From positions 372,001 to 436,000 of the forward strand of contig UWYS01000013.1 in NCBI GenBank assembly GCA_900291925.1: a stretch of DNA of 64,000 nucleotides. Reading direction: 5' to 3'. Below, piece after piece: positions 51,848 through 64,000 of this stretch. Position 1 is the stretch's first letter. Each line of letters begins with the position of its first letter. A program made the translations under genes and the position numbers. The notes beneath the pieces were generated by a model that saw only the letters and a list, made by a program, of their open reading frames with translations, was not told the origin of the DNA and did no database searches. The stretch is from Thecaphora thlaspeos. Lineage: Eukaryota > Basidiomycota > Ustilaginomycetes > Urocystidales > Glomosporiaceae.

Positions 51848-52864
51848 GAAGTGCTGACGCAACGGAACGGTCCGAAGCCGGTGGAGGGACGAGCGTGAGT
51901 CAAAAAGATGGCCGCAACAGACGGAAGTGAACGAGAGAGCATTCAGCGCGCAGCTCGTCCGAATCAGCCTCCGTCCCGGCCGCCCTGCGTGAGCGTAGCC
52001 GTCCCAAGCCGTTTGGGTTTTTCATTTGAACCTCGCCTACGTCAGCCTGACGCAAAAGAGTTGCCGCGACGCAGCAAGATCGGGCGCGATGCGCCTTGAT
52101 CCCCCTGCGCAGAGACGCCGCAGACTCTCCTCCCTCGACGAGCTTAACGACGCTGGCGACGATCACGACCACCAAACATGCTACTTCATCGGACAAATCT
52201 TCTTAGTCGAGCAGAAGCGATGTGTGCCCCTCTCTCTCTACTACATTACCCCCGTCGTGTCCAGATCTACTGGCGCCTAGTGAAGAGGATAGCGGGAGGG
52301 CACGCCATACAGGAGCCAGGAAAATGGCAAGGTGTCTACCCACGTCCCTTACCCACGTCGAGCCAGAGTGCGAGAAGAGAACGGAACACCTGACCGCCGT
52401 GACTCTGACAGGTAGCAGGATCTTCGTTCTCCACAAGTCGTTCTTCCCTCTCTCTGTGCGTAAGCCGCGCATCGTGGAAAAGCGGCGAACCTTGGGCAGT
52501 TGAGCAAGGCTGTATGCCCGATGAATGTACGACGTTTGGCGATGGTCGACTGGCGTCTGTGCAGGCGTAGGCCTTCTGTCTTATCGGCCAGCCCCATCAG
52601 CAGAGTTGTGCGAGCGACTCTGACTCCCGTCGCATTGAGCCCGTGCGACGTCGACGCCGATCCCATCAAGGCAAGCTCTGCCCTTAAAGAGAGGGTCGTA
52701 AGTGAAAGCTACAACTGCCGATTAGTGGCTGTATGCTGTGGTCGAGGCCTGCAATGGTCAGAACAGATCTTGAATCGGATACAGCGCATCGATGAGATAG
52801 GCCTAGGCTCAGCGCACACCATCCTTGCGCGAGCTGGTGACAGGATGATGCCATGGCCAGGTTG

Positions 52865-52979
52865 CCGATCCCGATACAGCCCCGATCTTTGCCGAAAAAT
52901 CCCCGATCTGCCGAGGCTGATACCCGATGTCAATTTTTCGATCGATCCCGAGGGCAGGCGGCAGGCGGCAGGCGGCAGG
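52865..52979. repeat. Five CCGAT motifs followed by four GGCAGGC tandem units
   Basis: CCGAT starts at 52865, 52871, 52882, 52903 and 52924, with CCGA again at about 52892, 52911 and 52948, and GATCGATC at 52940-52947. The 7-base unit GGCAGGC (or GCAGGCG) is repeated about four times from 52952 to 52979. Position: 370-490 bp upstream of SEC21. It may be a binding-site cluster or only a locally slipped sequence. Confidence 0.6.
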
Positions 52980-53350
52980 TTCGCTGGCAGCTGGGAATTG
53001 AGCGCGGGCCACCCTGTCTGTACGGGGCTGAGCAGAAGGATCCGACGGGCGCGGGCGGGGACGAGGGCGTGCCGGCCTCAGCGTAGCTGCTGCTGCTGCT
53101 GTCACCGACCGACCAGCAAGCGCGTCGACCAACACCTTCCTATCCAATCCCCTTCTTCGACCTCGCTCTTATCCCAGCACCAGCGCCCTCCTTCTGGCTT
53201 CTCCGTCGGCACGCCTCCGACAATTCCCCAGCGGTCGCCTTCAGAAACGGTCGTCCAGCCGCCCTAGCAACCTGCTGCCGCACCTCCCGCGCTCCCTCTC
53301 CATCTTCCCCGCCGTACCCATTCCACCAGCCAGTCGGCCAGCTCGAAGCC

Positions 53351-56300
53351 ATGTCGTTCAAGAAGGACGACCAGGAGGTCGGCGTCCCCACCTTCTACCA
53401 GGACAAGTCCTCGGTCATCCAGGAGGCCCGCGTCTTCAACGAGACGCCTGTCAGCCCGCGCAAATGCCGCATCCTCCTGACAAAGGTCGTCTACCTCCTC
53501 TACATGGGCGAAACCTTCAGCCGCCAGGAGGCCACCACGCTCTTCTTTGGCGCAACAAAGCTCTTTCAGCACAAGGACCCCGCCCTGCGCCAGATGGTCT
53601 ACCTCGCCATTAAGGAGCTCAGCCCCTTCGCCAACGACATCATCATGGTCACTGCGTCCATCATGAAGGACATGCAGCCAAACGTAGAGGTCATCTACCG
53701 GCCCAACGCCATCCGAGGCCTCAGCAGGGTTGTCGACGTGAGTACAGCATGCAGCGGCACCACTGCTCCCTGGCCAGCCGCACGCGCTCGACTTGTGCTG
53801 ACCTTTCACTCCGGATATCTTCGGACACACACACACACCCGCTCCTACCTCCGCGTGCAGCCCTCGATGGTGCAAGGCCTCGAGAGATTCTTCAAGTCAG
53901 CCATTGTCGACAAGAACACCTCGATTAGCTCGGCCGCGCTCGTCTCCGCCTACCAGCTGCAGATCGCGGCGCGCGACGTCGTCAGGCGATGGGGCAACGA
54001 GGCTAACGAGGCCATCAGCTCCAAGTTGTCCTCGGGAGGCTCCGGCTTCACCAGCGGCTTTGGCGGAGCTGGCAGCTACCTTGGCTTCGCGGGCTACGGC
54101 GTCTCCCAGCAGCAGTCACAGAGCTCCTACCAGGCCATCGCAAGCAGCAGCTACATCACCCAGTACCACGCCCTCGGCCTTCTCTACCTGATTCGACAGG
54201 GTGACCGCATGGCTATCACCAAGCTCGTCCAGCAGCTCGGCGGCGGCAAGGGCGGCGCATCGGGCGGACAGGGCAGCGTGCTGCGGAGCCCCTATGCCCT
54301 CTGTATGCTGATCCGCTACGCAGCCCCCGCGGCCGAGGAGGACCCCAACCTGCGCCAGCCCATGATGGAGCTGCTTGAGGGCTACCTAAGGCACAAGAGC
54401 GACATGGTCAACTACGAGGCAGCGCGCGTCATCTGCGAGATGAAGCACATCTCGACGCAGGAGCTCTACCGGCCCATTGCCGTCCTCCAGCTCTTCCTCT
54501 CGTCGCCCAAGTCGACGCTCAAGTTTGCCGCGATCCGTACGCTCGCCAAGCTGGCCCAGACTCAGCCGATGGCGGTCCAGACGTGCAACGTTGACATGGA
54601 GGACCTCATCACCGACACCAACCGGAGCATCGCCACCTACGCCATCACCACCCTGCTCAAGACCGGAAACGAGGCGTCGGTCGACCGTTTGATGAAGCAG
54701 ATCAGCGGCTTCATGTCCGAGATCAGCGACGAGTTCAAGGTCATTGTCGTCGACGCGATCCGCAGCCTCTGCCTCAAATTCCCTTCCAAGCAGACCGTCA
54801 TGCTGGGCTTCCTCTCGGGCGTGCTGCGCGACGAGGGCGGTTACGACTTCAAGCGCGCCGTCGTCGAGGCCATCTTTGACATGGTCAAGTTCATCGGCGA
54901 CTGCAAAGAGACGGCGCTGGCCCACCTGTGCGAGTTCATCGAGGACTGCGAGTTCACAAAGCTCAGCGTCCGCATCCTCCACCTGCTCGGCGCCGAGGGC
55001 CCTAAGATGCCCCAGCCACACAAGTACATCCGCTACATCTACAACCGCGTCATCCTCGAAAACGCAATTGTCCGCGCCGCCGCCGTCAGCAGCCTGGCCA
55101 AGTTCGGCATCGAGGATAAGGCGTTCAACGGCAGGATCAAGGTGCTGCTCGAGCGCTGCCTCGACGACGTCGACGACGAGGTCCGGGACCGCGCTGCCAT
55201 GTACCTCCGCATCCTCAAGGACAGCACGCTCGCCGAAAAGATCGTCCAGGACGACTCGAGCTACAAGCTCTCGGCTCTCGAGTCGGCGCTGCAGAGCTAC
55301 GTTCAGGATCCGTCGTCGTCTAGCAGCGTCTTTGACGCCGCCAAGGTGCCGCGGGTGACGCGCGAAGAGGCGCGGCAGGAGGCGCTGCGCGCCAAGAGCG
55401 AGGCCACGGCCAACGTCGCGATGGCCTCGGACAGCTCCAAGAGCGTCTTGGCTGGCGAAGGGGCCGGTCCCAGCAACGGCGCAGCGACGAGTTCGCCGGG
55501 CGTCGGCTCGGTCGACACGCAGTCGGCGTACGCCAAGCAGCTCGCCGAGGTCCCTCAGTTTGCCGACTACGGCCCCGTCCTCAAGAGCTCGAGCAAGGCG
55601 GTCGAGCTGACCGAGTCCGAGACTGAATACGTCGTCAGCGCCGTCAAGCACGTCTTCGCCGAGCATGTCGTCGTCCAGGTGAGTTCAGCAGCATACATCT
55701 GCCCGAATACTGCCGGCATTCTGTCACCCAGACATCATCGCTGAAATCTTTTTTTTTTTTTCCTTTTTCCTCGTCCCTTCTCCGCAGTATAACGTGACCA
55801 ACACGCTGCCCGAGATTGTGCTCGAGAACGTCGCCGTGGTCGTCAACGGCGCGGCCGAGGCCGGTCTCACGGAAGACTTTATCGTCACAATTCCGGCGCT
55901 ATCAGCGCAACATCCCAGCGGCGCCGTCTACGTCTCATTCACAAGAGACGGCGGACCGACCGACTTCGCCCAGGGGACGCTGCAGAGCACGCTGCGTTTC
56001 GTCTCGAAGGAGGTCGACCCGTCGAGCGGCGAGCCGGAAGAGGAAGGGTACGACGACGAGTACCAGACAGAGGAGCTCGAGCTGGGCGTGGCCGACTACA
56101 TGACGCCGACGTATGCCAGCTTTTCGCACGAGTGGGACGGTCTGGCGGATGCGTCGAGCGCCACGGAGACGTTCGCTCTCACGGCGCTCGACAGCCTCAA
56201 GGGGGCGTGCGATACGTTGGTCGAGCTTCTCGGCATGCAGCCGCTCGGTGGGACAGAGGTGCCGACGTCTACGTCGGTGCACACGCTCAACCTCGCCGGT

Positions 56301-56444
56301 ACCGTCGCGCTACCCGAGAGGCCGGTCAAGGCGCTGGCGCGCTGTAGGATGACGTTCCAGGCGGGCCAAGGCGTCACGATGGAGCTGGCTGTCAGGGCTG
56401 AGAGCGACGTCGCTTGCCAACTCGTCATGGGCGCCATTGCCTAG
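53351..56444 (+). CDS. SEC21: COPI coat gamma subunit
   Basis: Three exons, 53351-53737, 53861-55678 and 55788-56444, give 953 residues (yeast Sec21 is 935). Gamma-COP is an adaptin-like subunit of coatomer, the coat for Golgi-to-ER transport. The N-terminal solenoid includes SPRKCRILLTKVVYLLYMGE, FFGATKLFQHKDPALRQMVY and YRPNAIRGLSRVVD; the middle carries LCEFIEDCEFTKLSVRILHL and KYIRYIYNRVILENAIVRAA. The last exon is the appendage domain (YNVTNTLPEIVLENV, ending ELAVRAESDVACQLVMGAIA). Intron 1 (53738-53860) is 123 nt, a multiple of three, without a stop; the 41 extra residues it would add do not belong to the family. Intron 2 has a run of 15 Ts before its acceptor. Confidence 0.96.
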
Positions 56445-56725
56445 TCGCTCGCTGTACCCCTCCCCCATCCGGTCCCTCTCACTACCCTCTAATTCCTCAC
56501 CCCCTTTCCACGATTCCTCCGGTGTCTGACGACAAATGAATACAAAAGAGACATCCAGTACATACTCAGACGCACTCTCTGCGTGTGATGTTCGAAAGCA
56601 AAGCGACCGTTCGCCTCCGATACCAACGAAGCCTAACGACAGCCAGACAGCCAGCCGCTGGACGCCTACCTTAAAGGTACAACAGGATGAACCACATCTT
56701 TCGGCATGATTGACGAGTCGCGACG

Positions 56726-58250
56726 TCAATCGAGGATCTGTGTCCTAGTTTGGTTTGACATGGTCCTAGATTCTTCCCTACGCTGGAAAGCCGCGACTCT
56801 CTTTGCGAGTTTCGGATCGACTTTGAGCTTGCGTTTCGATAACTTGACACTGCATCCTGTGGCGGGACATGTCTTTTCGCCGTTGCCGATGTAGTCCAGG
56901 ATGCTCTCGCGGTCGTAGCTGTGCGTGCATTCCGTGCTAACGGAGGGAGTTTTGTGTTCGGTAGGGATTGAGGAACGTGAGATCGTCAGACAGAGGCAAG
57001 AGAACCGTGAAGAGGGATACGACAACGGAGCGAAGCGTACCTGGAGATGGGATCAAAGAGGATCTTGGCAGAGTAAGGACACTTGTAGTCCTGTCGTGTA
57101 CCGCCGACTTGGATGTCGTCGTCGGAGTCTTCTCCGTCGCCTTGTTCTGCAGAGAGGCAAGAGTGGCAAGTGCGATGCGAGGATGGGTCGAGGTCTGAGA
57201 TGCTCTGTCGCGTGCCTTTGTGACGAATCAGGGCCGGATCTTTCCCACTCACCTTTTGGTAGGAACTCGTTGATCGGTGGCATGGCACTGTCCTCGACCG
57301 CAGCCTGCAGTGCACGTCGAGGAAGGTGAGAGCATGATGTTAGCTGATCGCTGCACGAGTGTCCGGCGTTGGAGGCTTTGGCCACGGCGGAGAGACTGAC
57401 CCATATGCTTTCTCGGAAAGAGATGTACTCCTTGTTCTGGCCGTACTTTTGCCGAGTCGTAGAGGCGCGGTAGGCGTCGAGTTCCTTACGCACAAGCTGA
57501 TTGTACTCCTTCGAGGCGTCGTGCTGCGCAAAGATGTATGCGGCATGGGGTGGTCCGTTCAGCGTCCGTGCCTCCGGCTTGGGACAGCATAACGAGCGAG
57601 GTCTACTTACAATCTCTTCACCTTCATCAAGCCTCCTTCGGATCTGATCGAGCGCCGCCTTCCTCGTTGCACATTCCACCTGGGCATCGATCATCTCCTT
57701 GAAGTCTGCATCAAACTTGAAGAATGTCTGACGCCGAGGCGGTGAGATAGCAGCGCTCCATGCCGTGTCAGTCCTTGCTCGTGAGCCAAAGCTCGTGGGT
57801 AGCGTGAGGCGAGATACTCACATCATTGTCGATGCTCTCCTCGACCTCTGCCGCCACCGTCGTCGCCTCCTCGAGGAATCCCATAGCCTGACGGATAAAG
57901 TCCTCGTGTGGTCCATAGGCAGCCATGCTCTGCTTGATCATTGCGGCGGCCCCTTTGTCGAGTGGCTGCGGTTTGTACGCCACCATACCGCGAGATGGCC
58001 GCGCAGCGTGCCCCTCTTCCTCTTGCTCGTCATCGTCATTGTCGCCACCGCGTGTGCGGCCGCGGACATTGGCGTGCGTGCGGTTCGGAGCCGCTGCTTC
58101 TGAGTCGGCCGTTGCTGAGGCTTCTGAGGGCCATGCGGTGGCTCGGCCCGATCGACGTTGGCTCTGTCGGACGGGCTGCTGGTCTTCTTGGTCCGCTTCG
58201 TCGTCTTCGATCCTTGGCCTGCGTCTGCTGGTGGTGGTGGTCGGTGGCAT
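56726..58250 (-). CDS. NSE2: SMC5/6 complex SUMO E3 ligase NSE2 (MMS21)
   Basis: Six exons on the minus strand: 58250-57822, 57727-57611, 57523-57401, 57304-57253, 57146-57041, 56936-56726. All five introns (87-106 nt) keep frame; 345 residues. The protein attaches SUMO at the SMC5/6 complex for DNA repair. The SP-RING near residues 265-310 has the expected Cys-His-Cys-Cys pattern: CPYSAKILFDPISS, TECTHSYDRESILDYI, KTCPATGC. The N-terminal 90 residues are disordered and charged; the middle is helical (QAMGFLEEATTVAAEVEES, FKEMIDAQVECATRKAALDQ), as expected for the arm that docks on Smc5. I chose the ATG at 58250 (MPPTTTTSRR). An upstream in-frame ATG at 58454 would add a Pro/Ser-rich stretch typical of leader. 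It converges with SEC21, 281 bp apart. Confidence 0.9.
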
Positions 58251-61076
<2,826 letters not shown>

Positions 61077-63169
61077 CGCCGTCACAGCAGCGAGGTCTGG
61101 CTGGCGTGGGTAGCCAGACCCACCACTGGTCTCCTCGCCTCTCCTCGCCTCACGCCTTATCTTCGCCTTGCTGATAACGGCTTGCCTCTAGACGTCCTGC
61201 TCTCTAGCACTGCACCTTGGTCCTCTTTCCCTCTGAGCAACTCTGCTCGTTCAGTCTCCACTCGTCTCTGATGCCCCCACTCCACTAATCCGGACTAACC
61301 TTTTGTATTCCAGCACCGTCATCCTACATTCTCGAAGCAAAACAATGAATCGTACGAACAACGAGCGAGCGAGCGAATCTCAGCCGCTGCAAGTCTAGAG
61401 GGTGGGGCCGCCGTCGAGGTCTAGTTTCAGTCAGCGCGGCTGGTTGGACGTCGAAGCAGCTGGAATGTTTTCAGGCCAAATTAATGCCTTCGGACCATGT
61501 AAGTTGGTCGCAGCCGCCGTTTTCCGCTATCTGAGGTAGGCGCTGCGCCCAGCCTACACCTTGGCAGCCAGCGGTCAGCGGGCAGTGAGAAGAGGATTGA
61601 CGGTGCGAAGCCAGGAGGCGGACGTGACGATGAGGTCAGTGCAAAGACTACACCTCCACCACCTGTATAAGAAGAGGACAAGGTGGGCGCTCGGCCCGAA
61701 AGTGGAAGTGGGTGGGCGGGCGCAGCGCACCAAAATGTGGGCGAAGGCTCGACGTCGTTATATGGACGTACATAGTGGCCTTGCGCCCTGGCGATAGAGA
61801 CCATCACAGCTCCTCTGCGACTACTCTGTTATTGGCGATGGAAGCCTCTGCAAGGGCGTTGCCAGCAGGTACGTCGGTAGGTGAGGACGACACCCCTATT
61901 AAGGTCAACATCATGGTCGTCGTTGACCGTTGCGGTCTCTCTGTTGCCTTCCTACTCCGGGTCACCATCATCCCTCTCGTTCGCTTGCTCAGGTTCGATA
62001 GACGCTCCCTCGCGCGGACCCTTCAGCACACCTTCCCTCACAGGCGCGGCAGTGGCCCCCCCGCAAATTGTGCGAGCGTCAATCTACATTCAACTTCCAA
62101 GCAGCAGACCAGCAGGCTGCAGCGGCAGGCGGCCAGCCACAAATCACGTAGCGCAACCGATGGGCTCGCTCCGGCCTCACTCTTCCCAGTCCGTCCTCTC
62201 ACTGCCTCACTCTTCACGTCCGACCGCCGGAACGTTGCTCTTCGACGATCCTCATCGATATCGTTCTTAGCCCCTTCAGGCCTCAGCCCCTTCAAACTAG
62301 CCCTTACGACGATTGATTAAAACGTCTTCGTGCAGATTTTGCTCGACGCCAACAGGGACGGCAACTGTCCGAGACGTCGTTCTGGGAGCCAGGCGTGAGG
62401 TCCCAACCCACCCAATTCGGGCATTGGCACTGCACTGCATCCGTCGTATTGCGACCTGCCCGCCGTGCAGGTCCAGGACGCTGGCCCATTGAGAACGCAC
62501 CCCTTCCCCCCACGTCCCAGCGTCGGTCAATTTGCTTGTTTGCAGGCCATCACCGTCCAGCCCTTATCCGGCTCGGCTCCAAGAGAGCTCCTACGGACGG
62601 ACGAGGTCTCTCAGTCTGCGCCGCGTGCCTGAACGAGCATCTCCAGCATCCGCAAGAGAGGAAGCCTGCTGGCCAGGCAAGTCGTACGACCAGTCCCACC
62701 TCTGACGTCGAGCTCAGAGACGGAACCAGCAATCAGCTACTTCATCGGAACCAGTCGCCGGAGGAGGCAACGCACCGGCTGCACCCTCGATGGGGTCAAG
62801 CAGCCTCTTTCTACGTCGTCGGAAGCACGGAGACCCCGTTAAAGGGACTCGACCTCTGCATCTCTTTCCTTCCTTCCCTTCCCCCACAAGCCTGGCGCTT
62901 CGCAACGACGTTCACACCTTCCTTTCCGTTCCCGTTTCAAGGTCGTCGCCGTCGTCTTCGGAAATTTTTTCTTTCTCTTCAAGGGCCGGCTCCCTGTCTC
63001 TTTCGGCGTTCCCAGCAACAATCGCCGTCCGATCCCGCTACGGCTTTCCTTGTGTCCATCTCAACCCGACGCCACCCCGCAACGCTTCGTGCCCCGTCCA
63101 ACCACTAGCTCCATCGCCTACCCGTCCGACCTCGCCATCAAGTAATTACGCTCAGTTCTCTCATTCGTC
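61077..63169. other. Intergenic region, CTP synthase to the last gene
   Basis: 2.1 kb without a gene I can support. The first 300 bp are a CT-rich 3' region. The last 300 bp (about 62860-63169) are a pyrimidine-rich leader. Open frames of up to 237 codons here have no recognisable content. Confidence 0.5.
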
Positions 63170-64000
63170 ATGTCATCGTTCATCAACAACACCACCACCA
63201 CCGGCTTCGGCACGGCTAGCGTCGGAAGCGCCGACTTTACGGCGCATACGTCCATCAAGTCCTCAGCCGTGTTCGCCGGCAGCGACGGGCGATTCTTGCC
63301 GCCCGGGCTCCAGCAAAACTTCGTGGATATGGACGACAGCGACTCGTCGGAGGATGACGACAGCAGCTTCAGCAGCGTAGAGAGCGACGAAACGGTCGTC
63401 TCGCCAGAACTTCCCTCGGACGAAGAGACGGACCTTTCGGACCACCAGATACCCATAGCCTTCACCGGACCGGCTCCGGACCTCCTCCAGAGGCCCGACT
63501 GCTCGCCCAAAGGCGGTCGTGCCCTTCCGCCAGCTACGGGCAAGTCGACGCAGAGGATTCGCTGGGATAAAGGCAGCTTCACGCTGCCTTGCGGTGCGCA
63601 GCGCGACAATGGAACAGCCGACAAGCAGCCCACGCTCGTTAGGCCCGTCCCCGTCGCGCCCTTGAAGGCGCTCAATCTCACCGTTCCGACGCGTCGTCAC
63701 ATACGCTCGGCGTCGCTCGCACTGCGCCACGATGCGGCGCTGCGCAACCTCCAGCTGAAGCAAGAAGAGAGAGAGGAGAGGAAGGCGCTGAAGCTTGACA
63801 TGGGTGACGAGAAGCTAGACATTCTCGGTTTCACCTCGTATCCCCGGTCGAGTGGGACGGCCCTCACGCGATCTGTATCTCAGCCTCAAGGAAGGAGGTC
63901 ACTGCCTGCGCATCCGAAGGGTCTAGCGTCAGAGGCACCGAGGGTGGCGGCCGCTTCGGACGTTGTCGAAAGCGAGGACGGCGTCGCCAGCTCATCGGTG
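63170..64000 (+). CDS. Unrecognised gene, 5' part (runs off the window)
   Basis: An ATG at 63170 (CGTCATGTCATCG) opens a frame of 277 codons with no stop before the window ends. I do not recognise the protein. The first 110 residues are Ser/Thr/Asp/Glu-rich and disordered (DDSDSSEDDDSSFSS). A more ordered, conserved-looking stretch follows near residues 165-225: LNLTVPTRRHIRSASLALRH, DAALRNLQLKQEEREERKAL, then DMGDEKLDILGFTSYPR. The codon pattern is strongly C/G-ending at third positions, like the neighbouring real genes, which supports it being coding. A nuclear or signalling protein is possible because of the acidic Ser-rich N-terminus, but no function can be stated. No intron is seen in the visible part. 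Confidence 0.7.
   Translation, partial: MSSFINNTTTTGFGTASVGSADFTAHTSIKSSAVFAGSDGRFLPPGLQQNFVDMDDSDSSEDDDSSFSSVESDETVVSPELPSDEETDLSDHQIPIAFTGPAPDLLQRPDCSPKGGRALPPATGKSTQRIRWDKGSFTLPCGAQRDNGTADKQPTLVRPVPVAPLKALNLTVPTRRHIRSASLALRHDAALRNLQLKQEEREERKALKLDMGDEKLDILGFTSYPRSSGTALTRSVSQPQGRRSLPAHPKGLASEAPRVAAASDVVESEDGVASSSV

Larger units (their letters stand above)
51286..53350. other. Divergent intergenic region, CYS3-type bZIP to SEC21
   Basis: 2.1 kb without a supported gene. The bZIP side contains (GT)n near 51358-51376, (GATGC)n near 51780-51800 and (GGT)n near 51829-51847. The SEC21 side has a run of CCGAT motifs (52865-52928) and four GGCAGGC units (52952-52979), each listed separately. The last 250 bp are the pyrimidine-rich SEC21 leader. 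Confidence 0.55.

Noticed and set aside
54386..55666. 426-codon open frame antisense to SEC21
   Set aside because: Same cause: C-ending codon bias on the sense strand removes antisense stops.
62395..63108. 237-codon open frame before the last gene
   Set aside because: Ends in a Phe/Pro/Ser-rich stretch that is pyrimidine-rich leader. No family content.

Overview
This window is nuclear DNA from a filamentous or yeast-like fungus. The genes are GC-rich and carry short GT-AG introns (mostly 78-155 nt). Several families are typical of fungi: a CYS3/MetR-type sulfur bZIP, a bZIP-DUF3425 factor, an LSB5-like VHS/GAT adaptor, a mevalonate-pathway phosphomevalonate kinase and a Rit1 initiator-tRNA ribosyl-phosphate transferase. 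The overall style (GC-rich, few-exon genes, long pyrimidine-rich leaders, low-complexity insertions) suggests a basidiomycete, plausibly Ustilaginomycotina (smut relatives). That placement is inference from style and not from a marker gene. I see no rRNA, tRNA, CRISPR array, plasmid, virus or intact transposon.

Layout. 1-10.6 kb, all on +: the 3' part of a circularly permuted mitochondrial GTPase (MTG1), adenosine kinase, a RAD5-type SNF2/HIRAN/RING helicase-ubiquitin ligase, and four-exon RIT1. 10.7-18.3 kb: LSB5-like adaptor (-), bZIP-DUF3425 factor (+), ERG8 (-). 18.3-22.8 kb has no gene I can support and ends at the leader of a bHLH factor. 22.8-27 kb: bHLH factor (+) and a CDK11-like kinase (+). 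27.4-31.7 kb: nine-exon multi-RRM RNA-binding protein (-). 31.7-35.7 kb is a second gene-poor block, with simple repeats and a decayed coding sequence. 35.7-48.7 kb: ankyrin/tandem-CCCH protein (-), mitochondrial PPR-like protein (+), very long golgin-like coiled-coil protein (+). 49.2-64 kb: CYS3-type bZIP (-), COPI gamma subunit SEC21 (+), SMC5/6 SUMO ligase NSE2 (-), CTP synthase (+), and the start of an unrecognised gene running off the end.

There is no operon-like logic. Genes are single units, often tail-to-tail with 150-430 bp between them (RIT1/LSB5-like, bZIP/ERG8, CDK11/RRM, SEC21/NSE2). Loose themes are genome stability (RAD5, NSE2), nucleotide metabolism (adenosine kinase, CTP synthase), Golgi and endosomal traffic (LSB5-like, golgin, SEC21) and mitochondrial expression (MTG1, PPR).

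Items most worth a second look: a repeat array rich in the MluI-box hexamer upstream of adenosine kinase; a bHLH whose loop is expanded by about 75 residues; a golgin tail that resembles a GRASP-binding end; a retained-intron switch predicted in the CYS3-type bZIP; an in-frame, stop-free intron in SEC21; the decayed gene at about 33.5-34.3 kb; and an exon junction in the LSB5-like gene that does not keep frame with canonical splice sites. Exon boundaries were placed by eye from splice consensus, frame and family conservation, without transcript data.
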